Source of the DNA: Mortierella sp. BCC40632
Lineage: Eukaryota; Mortierellomycota; Mortierellomycetes; Mortierellales; Mortierellaceae
NCBI GenBank assembly: GCA_011634665.1
Contig: WAEK01000001.1
Span: 2,540,001-2,604,000, forward strand
Length of the DNA: 64,000 bases
Direction of reading: 5' to 3'
The notes under the pieces were generated by a model, which saw only the letters and a list, made by a program, of their open reading frames with translations, did no database searches and was not told the DNA's origin. The translations under genes and the position numbers were made by a program. Within the stretch, counting starts at the first letter, position 1; every line of letters begins with the position of its first letter. Positions 47,183 through 58,587 of the stretch are shown piece by piece.

Positions 47183-48224
47183 AAAAAAAAAAGAACCAGA
47201 GTTATGTCATTTTTCTTTTTTCTTTTTTTTTTTTTCTTTCCTATTTTCTTTCCTTGCACTCGTCTCTCTCCCCCCCTCTCTCTCTCTCACGTACCCTTGA
47301 TCCCTCTTACACGCCCTCACGCCCTTGTTTACCTACCGTATTTCCATTTCTCCCTGTCAATACAATGTAACATTCCCCTTTCCCTGTTATGCTGCACATT
47401 AAATCACCCACCTGCGATACGTTATTCTCTTTTTCTCTCTTTTTTCGTGTATAAAAACAAAACAAAAGCCCCCTCTCCACCTTCTCCCCCCCTCCCTTTT
47501 CAAGGAAACTAATGTGTTTCTTATCTGATAATGAAGACTCAAGTCGTATAAGAAGGGTTATGAAGAGTCTATTTTTTTTTTTTTTTTTTGTGAAAATGAC
47601 TGGTTGTGTGAGTGGTAGTGTGTAGTTGCTTCGAGAAGGTCAGGAGTAAAAGACGAGGTTTGCAGGTCGGCTGAACTGCAGTCATTGTAATTGTGACTTT
47701 GAGGAGCAAACACGAGTCTTTTTCCTGTTTGCTCTTCCCTGTGCCACCTCAGTTCTAACACTAGCTGCCCCCCCCACCACCCACCTTTCTCTCTTTTTTT
47801 TTTTTTTTTTTACCTCTGCCCTGTCCCAATCCTCTGACCAAATGAAATCCTTCAATTATGACTAAACTCACAAAGTGGTTGTCCCTCATTGGATGGTGCA
47901 TCATTTGTTTGTTGACTGGGCGAAGCTCCATTTGAATTTGGAGCCTCTGGGACACATATTACACCACCTGGGAGTATCCTCAATCCCTTTCATTGGATCG
48001 GTGTGTCGTGCGATCAAGAGACTATGACTATGTCATTACGGTAGTTTAAATACTCATATCCCCCCTCCTGCGATAGTTGTCCATCTCTATTGTTCTTGAT
48101 GATAAAAAAAAAAAACAACAACAACAACAGGACAGGAATGGCGTACGCCTTGGGGTTGAATTTTTTTTTTTTTTTTTTGGTGCTTATATTAAAGATTGCT
48201 TAGAACCCATCATAAGAATACAAT
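47183..48224. other. Intergenic between convergent Nst1 and ERG7
   Basis: CT- and T-rich DNA with T runs at 47571-47589 and 48161-48178 and an ACA repeat at 48115-48128. No gene seen. Confidence 0.55.
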
Positions 48225-48673
48225 TTAGGCATCTTGACCATAGAGCTTTGCATATCTACCCAAGGCCCAAATAGTAAAGATAAACTTGTAGTTGGGGTAA
48301 CTAATGGAACATGAGTGATTAAAGATACCCTCGATCGCCTCCTGAAGCCAACGTCCATCAGGCTGTTGACGGGACATGATCAATTCGATACCACGTTTGA
48401 TAGGAGCTTGTTCTGGATAGCCTGCAGCCATCAAGGCCATCAATGCCCAGCCAGTTTGAACTACCTGAGATTGTTCGTGTTCCACATAGCGGTGTTCTTC
48501 GCAGGATTTGTAGGATTCACCCCATCCACCGTCCTTGCGTTGCTTGGACAACAGGAACTCGCATGCCTTTTTGATCTCGGGGCTAATTTGGGAAAGAGAA
48601 AAGAGAGTGTCAGGGTATGATAAGGACTCGGGAGTGAAGAAGAAAAAAAAAAAGAGGACCATGATTTTTTTTT

Positions 48674-48725
<52 letters not shown>

Positions 48726-49839
48726 TTTTTTTATGTTATGATAAGTCATTCCGACGCTGCTCAAACTCTCACAGGCAAACATGGTGGCATAAGTGAAGCA
48801 AATAGCCCACGAACCATACCATGAGCCATCCTCCCTCTGGACGCTCAGAATAAAGTCCACTGCTCTGTTGATCGTGGCACTATTGTTTTTTTAAAAAAAA
48901 ATAAAGGAGCAACAATAGAAATGACAAGAAATGATCAGCAACCGTCTTTTCGTGATGTATCCAAAAGTAAAGTGTAAAGTGCAAAGTGCAAAGTGCAAAG
49001 TGCAAAGTGCAAAGTGCAAAAAAACAACAACAACAACATCACTATCTTTCCATTCAACCATCCCTCTCCATTGACTTACTCAATCTCCTCTCGACGGTAA
49101 TCAGGTCTCTGTTCTCGGAAATAGGTCAATCCAAGCACACAGGCTGTTGAGCACTCGGGGTAGGTATACTCGATCATAATGTTGCCAAAGACCTCAGCAG
49201 GGTTGATCCATTCCAACCATGCAGGACCACGAACCGATTCGTAACTGGCAAACCCGCCATTCTTATTGGGCATATTGAGCAACAGATCTACAGACTGCTC
49301 TAGACGAAGCATTGAAATTGGGGAGTCCGTATAGCTGACGAAAAAAAAGAAAGGGATTCGATTAGATTTTTTTTTTCTTTTACGAGGAAAACAGCTTTCT
49401 TATTTTTCATAAAGACTTAAAAAGAGACATACCTGAGCTTGTCCTGGAGAAGCAGAACAGCCTTGAGACCCTCGGATGTGCAGTCTGACACGGTGTAACC
49501 TTGCCAGCGGTTGCTGAAAGGCCAGGCACCCAAGGTAGGATCACGATGACCCTCCTTCATAAAAGGTGGGTTCTTCTTGATCTGACAGTTATCCAAAAAG
49601 ACAAGACTCTTCTTCATCGACTCGTGGAACTGGGGTTCCTCAGCAAGACCACTCTCGATCAATGCTTGGATCATCAGTGCCGTGTCCCACAATTGGGATC
49701 CATTGGTTCCGTTCATCATCATGCCTTCCTTCGAGATCCTATCGTAAAAATACGAGTCCATGAATAAGAAAAAAGCAAGAAGGATGTTTAAAAAAGTGGC
49801 TCCTTTGATCTTTTTGCAGTGATATTCATAGAACTGTTC

Positions 49840-49885
<46 letters not shown>

Positions 49886-51408
49886 CACTTACCACATAAA
49901 GTCAATGTTGTTCTTGACATGCTTCTTAAAAGCCTCCGAGTCTGGACCTTCTTCATACCAGGTAGACAACATGTTCATGGCCTTGTTCACTGGTCCGATA
50001 TCAAGGTAATGTGTGTTCTCATCCTCGTACTTGACCTGTGCATAGGCTGCCTTCAAGGCTCTAGCACGCAAGCCTGTCACCTCTGTCAACTTTTCAGCAA
50101 TGACAAGACCACCATTCAAAAAGTCCAACAACCGAGTGTGAGGGTAATACAGATCAGCCTTGCAGATGTTGTTGCGTTGAGCATTCCATTGAATGCTTTC
50201 ATAGGGCTGAGTGTACAGTTCCTCACGGAGTTGACGCGTCAAGTCGTTCAGGGGCATAGTGGCTTTACGTCCATAGAGATAGGACATGGAGATGTACACG
50301 TTGCGAGTATGGCACCAGTAGCGTCCTGGATGGAAGGGGACAAAGTAAGGGAGCAACCAAAGCTCTGGAGGCACTGGGTTCATGCCCTCCCAGTCGTAGA
50401 CACCCAACACTGCCAACCAGAACTTGCCCCAGGAAGGAGCGCCCGTAGCACCACCTTAATAGTTTGAATGAGAGAGAGAGGCGGATCAAAAGAATTGAAA
50501 TTAGCACCAAGGTCCGACCACTCACTGGTATGCTCTTTTTCTATTGATAAATAGGTGATCGAGAGATCGAACGGAGAGAGAAAGAGAGAAAGAGGGTTTC
50601 TTACCGAGCTTGTGAAGCGTTCCTCGGGCCTTGATTGCCACGGGGTGATCAGCGTCGACACCAAGAAGACGAAGGACCACGTAGTTGAGTGCTGTTCCAA
50701 ACACTGTCGAGTGTCCCTCGATATGCCTTTTTTTTTAAAAAAAAAAAAAAAAAACATTAACATCCATCCATGCTTAAAAATACGGATCATTGTCCTCCGC
50801 TTTCTTTCAGTAGCAAACATAGAACGGATCGAGTTTTTTTTTTTTTTTTTTTTTCTTACAATCCCCATCCTCCGTCGACCTTGTCTGCACGGCTAAACAG
50901 GTACTGGATAATCTCTTGACCCCACCCATTGGGTAGCTTGGTACCTGTGATATAGTAGGCAATAACCAGACCTGGGAGCAGGAACATGGGTCCACCATAC
51001 TCGCCTGTCCAGAACCCTTCCTCGTTTTGGATCCGCTGAAAGAAATCGAATCCATTCCGGGCAGCCTCGAGTGCAGTCTTGGCCTTGGGAAGGTCCTTCT
51101 TGGTCTATCCAAGAGTCAAAGAGAGACAGAGACGAGTGGCGAGAATATCAGCATAACGAGTCAAGACGAGAGAGAAAAGACTCTGGGTAACGTAGAAAGT
51201 GAGCGAGTATGTGTAGAGGTGTGGGAAGAGAAAAAGACATTTTTACCATCTCGAGACCAAGCCAGTACTTGTCAATGTCATTCTGAGGATTGGCTTTGTG
51301 TTCTTCCTCACTGACATAGTGCCAGGTCTGTTTGCCGTCGTCGAAACGCAAGCGCCATCGGGTCCTGTCTGTGGGGACATGATGTTTCTGGATGGTTGAT
51401 CCGGTCAT
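48225..51408 (-). CDS. ERG7: Lanosterol synthase (oxidosqualene cyclase), eight exons
   Basis: Exons 51408-51247, 51104-50860, 50726-50605, 50454-49893, 49738-49433, 49334-49080, 48879-48725 and 48582-48225 give about 721 residues, normal for the family. Landmarks are [19 protein letters not shown] at the N-terminus, [33 protein letters not shown], the catalytic segment VSDCTSEG (proton donor Asp449), and QW repeats such as [17 protein letters not shown] and [13 protein letters not shown]. The enzyme cyclises 2,3-oxidosqualene to lanosterol at the ER/lipid droplet in ergosterol synthesis. The usual DCTAE is DCTSE here. The join between exons 7 and 8 is out of phase by one base: exon 7 ends in an A7 run before its only donor. 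Either the A run is one short in this assembly or the allele is damaged. Other joins are in frame. Confidence 0.93.
48666..48722. repeat. T-rich homopolymer tract in ERG7 intron 7
   Basis: Two T runs broken by a single C, in total about 56 bases (poly-A on the coding strand), beginning directly beside the exon 7 donor. Confidence 0.9.
48965..49020. repeat. AAAGTGC heptamer repeat in ERG7 intron 6
   Basis: About seven head-to-tail copies of AAAGTGC, the first two variant (AAAGTAA, AGTGTAA), inside the intron between exons 6 and 7. Confidence 0.9.
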
Positions 51409-52404
51409 GGTGAGAAGAGAGCGAGAGAGAGAGTATATGAAGTTGAGTGTTGGAATGTAGACCGGGTAGAGAAGAGAGGGGAGAGAGGAAGGAGGGGGGG
51501 TATAAAAGGGATCTAGAAGCAATGAAGGATGAGAGAATGGAAGAAGGATGAAATGAAAGATGGAGAGAATGAGAGTTGACAAGAAAGAGTGTGTGTGAGT
51601 GGAATCTTATCAGGAAACGCTGATCTCCGAGAGTGAGAGTGAGCGAGAGAGAGTGGCCTGATTTTTTTAGGTTCTGTCATGTAGCTCAGCCATATGAAGA
51701 AGAGAGAAAAAAAGGGCCCAACCACCACAGCTCGAGGGAATTATTCCGTGCGAATCTGTGAGGGGAGGTGGTGTGTCGTACATCAAATATAATCTGTTAC
51801 CTCTCCTACACCACCGAACGCTCAGGTCATATATTTTTTTTACATGATTGATCTTGTGAAAGTGTGATAAACCCGTTTCTGCGCTCAGACATCTCTGTCT
51901 CTCCCTCTTTCTCGGAAGCTTTGTTCAGCTGCTGTTTGTACGTTTCTTTATCTCTCTTGCTTCCCAATGATGCTTCCACCTTCGATTTGTTGATCTCTTT
52001 CTCACTCTCACTCTTTCACACACACACACGCACTCTCTCTCTCTCTCTCTCACATAATAATCGGATCATTCTCTAGGCATACAGCCCTCCCTCCTTAGAG
52101 TCCTGAACAGAACGAGTGGACAAGAGAAAAGTGGCATGATCCCCCCCCCTTCCAAACGCCCTCTTGCATCCATAACTGCGTCCACTCGAGCGGAAAACAA
52201 ATTCGCGAGCCGAGCCGGGCTACAAACAAGATCAACATCACGACTGGGACCGTCTAATAGCAATGGGGCCTCTGATATCGTATTCTTCTTTTCTCTCGAT
52301 AGACTCTTCTTCTTCCCAAACCAGGTAAGCATACAATGTTATTACGAGAAAACATGCGATCCATTTTTTTTTTTTTTTTTTTTCGATCTAGGGGTCTTTC
52401 TATC
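51409..52404. other. Intergenic, ERG7 promoter and SMU1 3' end
   Basis: Both flanking genes run leftwards. Contains GA-rich leader DNA (51411-51660), a TATAAAAG at 51501-51508 reading in the wrong direction for ERG7, and T18 at 52366-52383. No gene seen. Confidence 0.5.
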
Positions 52405-53628
52405 CTATGCTTTCCAGAGCAAGACGCGTCCGTCAAGAGTGTTGACTGCAATGACATTCGTCAATGGATGTGCAACCATACTAATGACCTCACCATCAGC
52501 AGCAGCAAGCGTCTGAATGAGTTTTCCTGAGCCAGCGTCGAAACAATGAAGCTGTCCATTCTCTGCAAGACAGTAAAGAATCTCGGCCTGTGGTGATACG
52601 CCTGCTGCTGTAAAATCAATCATGGGAACACCTTGGCCATCTTTCTTTGGACCCACTTCACTCCCTGCTTGGGTCTTTGCTGCCCCTTCAGTTGGGTCTT
52701 CTGGCGAACCGAACTTTCGGATCACATTTCCATCCATGTTCAGCATATAGGCCGCAGGGGCTTTCAAACAAGCAATGATCTGGTTGGGCTTTGGGTATGG
52801 GAAGCAAGAGTTGACTGTCAATCCTGCTGCACCTGCCATGGTACCTGTCCCGTCATGGGGTGTAAATGACCTTAGGCAATTGGCTGTCTTGAAGTCCCAG
52901 ATCTAGAAACCGAGTCCAAAATTGCATTAAATTCTCTTCCATCCTTCTTTCAATTGCTGCATAATAAAAAGGCAGGGTCGAGTGGTTTGATATTAAATGT
53001 CGTAATACTCTCCTTTTCCCTTTATCCCAAAAATAAAATAAAATAAAAAGTCTTACCTTAATGGTGCCATCGGAGCTGGAGCTGATGATTTGAGTGCCAT
53101 CAAGTGAGAAGGATGCGTGGTTCACGTATGAGGTATGTCCTCTAAACTCTTTCAACATCTTTCCAGACTTTAATCCGTGCAATCTAAAACGAAATAGAAA
53201 GACATGATCAACCTGTCAGAACAACGTCAGGTCGTGCGAAAGAAACAACAGAATGGTTCCAGTTCATAGAATAATTTCATCCGATCACACGAATAAAAAT
53301 TCCTTGCCTGACAGTGAGATCAAAAGATGCACTAAGGACCTGAGTGCCATCTGGTGAGAAGCAAACCGAGGTGACTCCTCCTTGGTGAGCGGGTGAATAG
53401 CGTCGGAGACATTGTCCTGTCTGGACCTTCCATACTTTGATCTTGCCATCCTGTGCACCGGATGCCAACATTTCGCTATCCTTGCTGAAGCTTAGACAGA
53501 GAATGGCATCTTCCATAGACATCAAGTTGTCCTGAGAGTGCACGTGTGTTCAAATGAACAAAAATTGTCAGTACATGATCATCGAATCAAACAGGTGACT
53601 CTTGCTAGGATAGATATTTTCCCCCACT

Positions 53629-53669
<41 letters not shown>

Positions 53670-54847
53670 CTCTCTCTCTCTTTTCTCTTACCTCTGCCTG
53701 GTACTTTAGATCCTTTCGTAATTTAGCGGTAAGATAATTCCAAACCTCGATGAATCCATCCGTGCTTCCAGTGACCAACATTTGACCATTAGGCGAAAAT
53801 GCCATGCTCTCTGCATGTTGTTTCTTTGGAAATTTGATAGTGTTGTAGCATTTAGTGGGGATATCATCCATTTCGGCCTGTACCACAGGTACTGTTCCTC
53901 TAAAGAGATCATAGGCAGAATCAGGTGGTAGCATTCCCTGTTGCTCTTGAAATTTGAGGGCCTGTCCAAGGAGTGTCAATAGTCTGGACGGGTTCACAAC
54001 CGTGACCTCACTTGATAGCGCCTGAGCAATGATCTGTCTCCGCTTTTCTTTTGAAACGCCATTGGGATAGGCATCCTTTGGATCAAAGTGCGATCTTGAT
54101 AGGATCTGTTCTAGGTGAAGATAGCGATCCGGAAACTGGTCCCTGAGGAGTTGTGTTGGTGCTGTCTGGCGCAAGAGTGTACGTGCTGTTCCAATTTCCC
54201 GAAGTTCTACGAGCTCAATAACAATCTATTTGATCACACAACAAGCATACACACATGGAGTGAGCAAAAGGTCAGCAGAGCTACTTCGATCTAGTTTTTT
54301 TTTTTTTTTTTTTTCAGTATATTCAATGGACAAACCTGTTCGTAAAGGTCCATGAGCTTCTTCTCAGGTATCTTGAGCTGTGAGACGACTCGGAGAACAT
54401 TATCCCAGTTGCCTTGCAAGATCTCGGACGAAAATGCCTCGATGCTTTCGACAGTGTTGAGTGCCACGGTCGTCTCTTCCTAGGAGGAGTAGACTCTTTG
54501 ACTTTAGTTTCTCTGTGTGTGTGTAGTGTATGCGTGGTTTTTTTTTTTTTTTAATGTAATTGGTGGCCTTGGTACGTGCAGCTGTCCATAAACCAAAGAT
54601 ATCGAGTCAAGATATACCTGGAGAGCAGCCAAAGAGTTCAAGAGGTTGTTCTCCTTGAGGAATTGTTGAATGAGTCGAATGACGCTATTGAGATCGAGGG
54701 GTGGCACATTACACCATTAGCTTAGAATCAGTCGGTGTCCTGTGTAAGAGTGAGATTTAAATGATAGGGAGCAAGAGAGAGAGAGAGAGAGAGGACGTAC
54801 TCGCTCGACTCAATTTCCATTGTGTTGGTGTTGCTTGGCTCGGACAT
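52405..54847 (-). CDS. SMU1: Splicing-associated WD40 protein SMU1 (seven exons)
   Basis: Exons 54847-54801, 54684-54618, 54479-54336, 54225-53692, 53531-53308, 53183-53057 and 52902-52405 join in frame to 546 residues. The N-terminus [20 protein letters not shown] is the LisH motif, then a CTLH region ([38 protein letters not shown]). A linker with [18 protein letters not shown] and [13 protein letters not shown] follows, then WD repeats: [52 protein letters not shown] and the final GRVLLWKA. Length and order match human SMU1, a spliceosome B-complex protein that works with RED/IK. Intron 5 has the donor GTCAG|GCAAGG and is of the GC-AG class. Confidence 0.96.
53184..53307 (-). other. GC-AG intron of SMU1
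   Basis: Donor CAG|GCAAGG, acceptor GTTTTAG. It splits an Arg codon between the DLTV and LHGLKSGK segments, which are contiguous in the family. 124 bases. Confidence 0.85.
53632..53669. repeat. T38 homopolymer in SMU1 intron 4
   Basis: A perfect run of 38 T (A on the coding strand), 20 bases from the donor of the intron. Confidence 0.95.
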
Positions 54848-55348
54848 GATGGCGACACGGTCTAAGGGTTTGGTCCGAGTACTACACAAGAAAGAGAGAA
54901 AGAAAGAGAGAGAGTGTGTGTGATGGGTCTGATCGACCTGGGGTGAATGGGCGGTGCCACAGCGAGCGAGAGCGAGAGCGAAATGACGAATGCGTGCGCC
55001 CCGCGGCCTTGTGCAGTAAGAGAGGGGCTTTGCTCAGAGAAAAGAGAGAACAACTCTCTCCCAGTGTCTCCCTTCTCTCTCAATCTTCTCTCTTTCTCTC
55101 TCTCTCTCTCTCACACACACACTCTTCTCTTCTCTTCTTTTCTCTATTGTACACACGTCCCCCCTCGATCCCATCCATCCCTTCTGTCGACTTTTCCTCA
55201 TTTACCGCCTCGACTCTCGCCATTTCCATACGAGACGGTCTCTTATCAGTCCATTGTCTCGATCCTGTACCCTTGCTCACACTCACAGACAGCTGCCCAT
55301 TGACGACCTTCCCACCCTCCTCTCCCCAGACCCAAACATATAAGAGCC
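54848..55348. promoter_or_regulatory. Divergent promoter region, SMU1 / Rab
   Basis: 500 bases between two start codons on opposite strands. GA/GT repeats lie on the SMU1 side and (CT)n plus (CA)n at 55085-55123 on the Rab side. No TATA box is obvious. Confidence 0.5.
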
Positions 55349-56538
55349 ATGTCCAACGCTAATGACGCCGCAGGCAGCGCTGCCGCTAACATGAAGCCAG
55401 TGCAAGTCAAGCTGGTCCTTCTAGGTATTGTTCTTGATCCTATTCCTCTTCCCGCCATTGCTCAGTCCATCCCGACGTTTTGCTCTCTCTCTTTTTCTTT
55501 CTTTCTTTCTTTGCCCACTTGTCCCTTTGCCCAATGCTCCGCCATGAGAGATTGTCTAGGCCTCGATGACGGTCGAGTCTTGGCATCCTCGGGTCTGAGA
55601 GGCTTGCAAATCACCCGGCTCATCATCACTCCGCCTTTGGTTGGTTCCCAGGCATCGGGTCTCTTATTCTGTCTCTTTTTTTTTTTTTTTTCTCTCTCTC
55701 TCCTCCTCCTCCTCCTCCTCTCCCCTGAGGAGGTGAGAGCGTCTTTCCCTTGGTTGCCAATGAATTCATCAGAGGAGCATGGGACTTTTTTTTTTCAGTA
55801 TACGCACAATTATATTTAACCACGTGTGGGCGAAGGAGCCATGGTCAAGCATCGAGTGGGTCCCCAGACCGAAATGATACCCCAGGACGGATGGACCACC
55901 TCTCTTTCTCTCGAGATCGATGCATACCCCTCCTTTATTCTGTTCTCTATAGCCAGTCGCTTTTCACACCTCGTTCCCCCGCTGCAGCTCTCTGTCTTTT
56001 TTTTTTTTTTTTTTTGTGCGAGTGTGTGCGTGTGCGTGTGAGTTAGTGTGTGTGCCAGCAGACACAGACACAGACACAGAGACAGACACAGGACGGACAA
56101 GACGGACAGACGGACAGACAGACGGACAGACAGACAGACAGAAAAGCAAAAGGATGACAAAGGGAACTGTGATATGACACAACACCTTGCTTTGCGGAGG
56201 CGAAATCCTTCTTTTTTTGCTCTCTTGTCCCGCTCGATGGCACCCGCCCGTCATCCACTCGCCCGCCCTTTCCCACCCGTCCTTTCTTGTCCTCTCTTGT
56301 GCCTCATCAACCAATGAGCTCGGTCCAAGAGTTGCCCTTTTTATTATTCTTCTTTCATTCATTCATTCATTCTTTTCGCATTGATCTCCAAGCACCTGTC
56401 GGATAGCATGTTGCGACTTGAATGCATATTCACTCACTCACACTTTCACAAACACATACTCGGTGTCGACAGCTTGCCCTTTTTCTTGTTTTGTTTGTTT
56501 AAAAATGGATTCTGTTCTTACCTGGTCGATACTCCTGA

Positions 56539-56587
<49 letters not shown>

Positions 56588-57760
56588 CTCTATCTCTCTT
56601 TCTTTCTTTCTCTCTATCTCAATGTCTGACTAACTCGATGTGGTCATTGTTCATGCTCATTTATCTTGATACTCTATAGGCGAGGCTGCCGTTGGAAAGT
56701 CGAGTCTTGTGCTCCGCTTTGTGAATGACGAGTTCCAAGAGAACAAGGAGCCGACCATTGGAGGTAAGATTTACGCCGCAGCTTCTCACACGTCGAGAGA
56801 ATAGAAAGAGGAGACGTACGCCCAAAGGCCGACGGCTGAGGAGTTGCTTTCTAAACAGATGAATGAGTACACATTGACTGATTGGACCCTTTCTCTCACA
56901 TCCTATCATTGACCTGTGTGATTTTTTTTTTTTTTTTTTTCTTTTCTGAACACCCCCTCTCCTCTCTCTCCCTGCTGACTGGACATAATGACGATGAATA
57001 GCCGCATTCTTGACCCAAAAGTGCCGACTGGAGGACAAGGTGATCAAGTTTGAGATCTGGGATACCGCAGGACAGGAGCGCTTCCACTCCCTTGCCCCCA
57101 TGTACTACAGGAACGCACAGGCTGCCGTTGTCGTCTACGATGTCACCAAAACTGTATGTGTCCCCTTGTCTTTCTTTTCCTTTCCTTTCCCTTTTTTATG
57201 GACTATAATGCAAAAGCCCAAATCTCTCTCTCTCTCTCGAAAAAAACGTGGCCTAATCACCCGCTCCTTCTCTTTTCTAGTCGTCTTTGGAAAAGGCCAA
57301 GTCCTGGGTCAAGGAATTGCAGCGACAGGCGAACCCCAACATTGTGATCGCATTGACAGGAAACAAAGTCGACTTGGTATCAGCAACCCGTCGTATCCGC
57401 AGCTCAGACGACGAGGAAACTGTCGAGGACGATGAGGAGGATGCTCAAGAAGTGGATTACGATGATGAGGATGAGGAAGACTATCGCGTTAGCCGTCAGG
57501 TGCCCACAGAGGAGGCGAGTGCATACGCCCAGGAATCGGGACTGTTGTTCTTTGAGACGTCTGCAAAGTCTGGTCTGGGCGTCCGGGAGGTCTTTACAGA
57601 GATTGCCAAGAAGATCCCATTGGAGCACATCCTTGCCAGCACCCGTGGTGGAGCTCGTCCCAATGGACCCAATGGTGCCAATGGTCGCATTGATCTCCAG
57701 AGGGATGGAGGCAATGGTCGTCTTGGAGGACCACAGGAGAAGGGAGCATGTGCCTGCTAA
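55349..57760 (+). CDS. Rab5-family GTPase, Ypt52-like (four exons)
   Basis: Exons 55349-55424, 56680-56763, 57002-57153 and 57281-57760 join in frame to 263 residues. All GTPase motifs are present: P-loop GEAAVGKSS (G26-S34, Lys32), switch I Thr51 in EPTIGAAFL, WDTAGQE with Gln78, GNKVDL (Asn132, Asp135) and [22 protein letters not shown] is Rab5-typical. The C-terminus ends CAC, a CXC signal for double geranylgeranylation. Between the NKVDL motif and QVPTEEA lies an acidic insert (about residues 145-171, with [15 protein letters not shown]). Yeast Ypt52 also has an acidic insert here, so it is more Ypt52- than Vps21-like. Role by family: early endosome fusion and vacuolar sorting. Intron 1 is 1255 bases. 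Confidence 0.95.
55425..56679 (+). other. 1.26-kb first intron of the Rab gene
   Basis: Donor GTATTG, acceptor ACTCTATAG. It contains T16 and CTC runs, a (GACA/GACG)n tract at about 56060-56141, an ATTC repeat near 56354-56372 and (CT)n at 56539-56620. No coding exon seen inside. Confidence 0.75.
56060..56141. repeat. (GACA)n / (GACG)n tetranucleotide repeat
   Basis: Interspersed GACA and GACG units, about 80 bases, in the long first intron of the Rab gene. Confidence 0.85.
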
Positions 57761-57768
57761 GCGGGCAG

Positions 57769-57808
<40 letters not shown>

Positions 57809-58103
57809 TTCCCCCCCTTGTTTTCTTTCGTTTCCTTTTGCAAACCCATTCCCTCCCCCATTGTCCTTGACCCGATATTATGGATACTTTTGATGTACAT
57901 TTACAATAAAACGTGTTTTCTGTGTGGACCGGTGAATAGAGCGCGTGTGTGTGTGAGTGTAATCAACGTTGTAAGCAAAACACATGGTCATCCAAGACGC
58001 GAGTCAAGGGCAAGGTGCAGCTTACGAACGAACAACAAAGCTAAGAGAGATTGTTAGGGATCCCTCTCTCTTCCACACTTCTTCACACACACACACACAC
58101 ACA

Positions 58104-58151
<48 letters not shown>

Positions 58152-58551
58152 ACCTAAAAATGAGTGCTTTGGAAAGACAGGGACAGGATTGCATCTGTGT
58201 AGGTGAGGAGACTCGCCCGAGTGCATGAGCAGAGAGGATAGTCTAAGCGCCCGAGTAAGGGATAGAAGAAAACGCCCCAATGCACATGGCCGGACATGAG
58301 CTGTGAGAGCACAACATTAAAACACTCACACACGCGCTCTCGCTCTCTCTCTCTTTCTCGCTCTCTCTCTTTCTCGACGGAGCATGGATCGCAGGCACAG
58401 AGAGAACAGAGAGAGAGGAGAGAAAAAAAAGAAAAAAGGGATTGAATGTTTGCATCAGATCTCGAATCGAATCTGCACCTCTGCCCATTCCGCCCATTCC
58501 GCCCATGGCGGATTGTGTGGAGAGAAAGAGAATGTGTGAGAGAGAGTGAGT

Positions 58552-58587
<36 letters not shown>

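Noticed and set aside
51501..51508. TATAAAAG upstream of ERG7
   Set aside because: It reads on the plus strand while ERG7 is on the minus strand, and no plus-strand gene follows it.
53605..53726. Open frame at the T38 run in SMU1
   Set aside because: Phe/Lys runs come from the homopolymer inside a confirmed intron.
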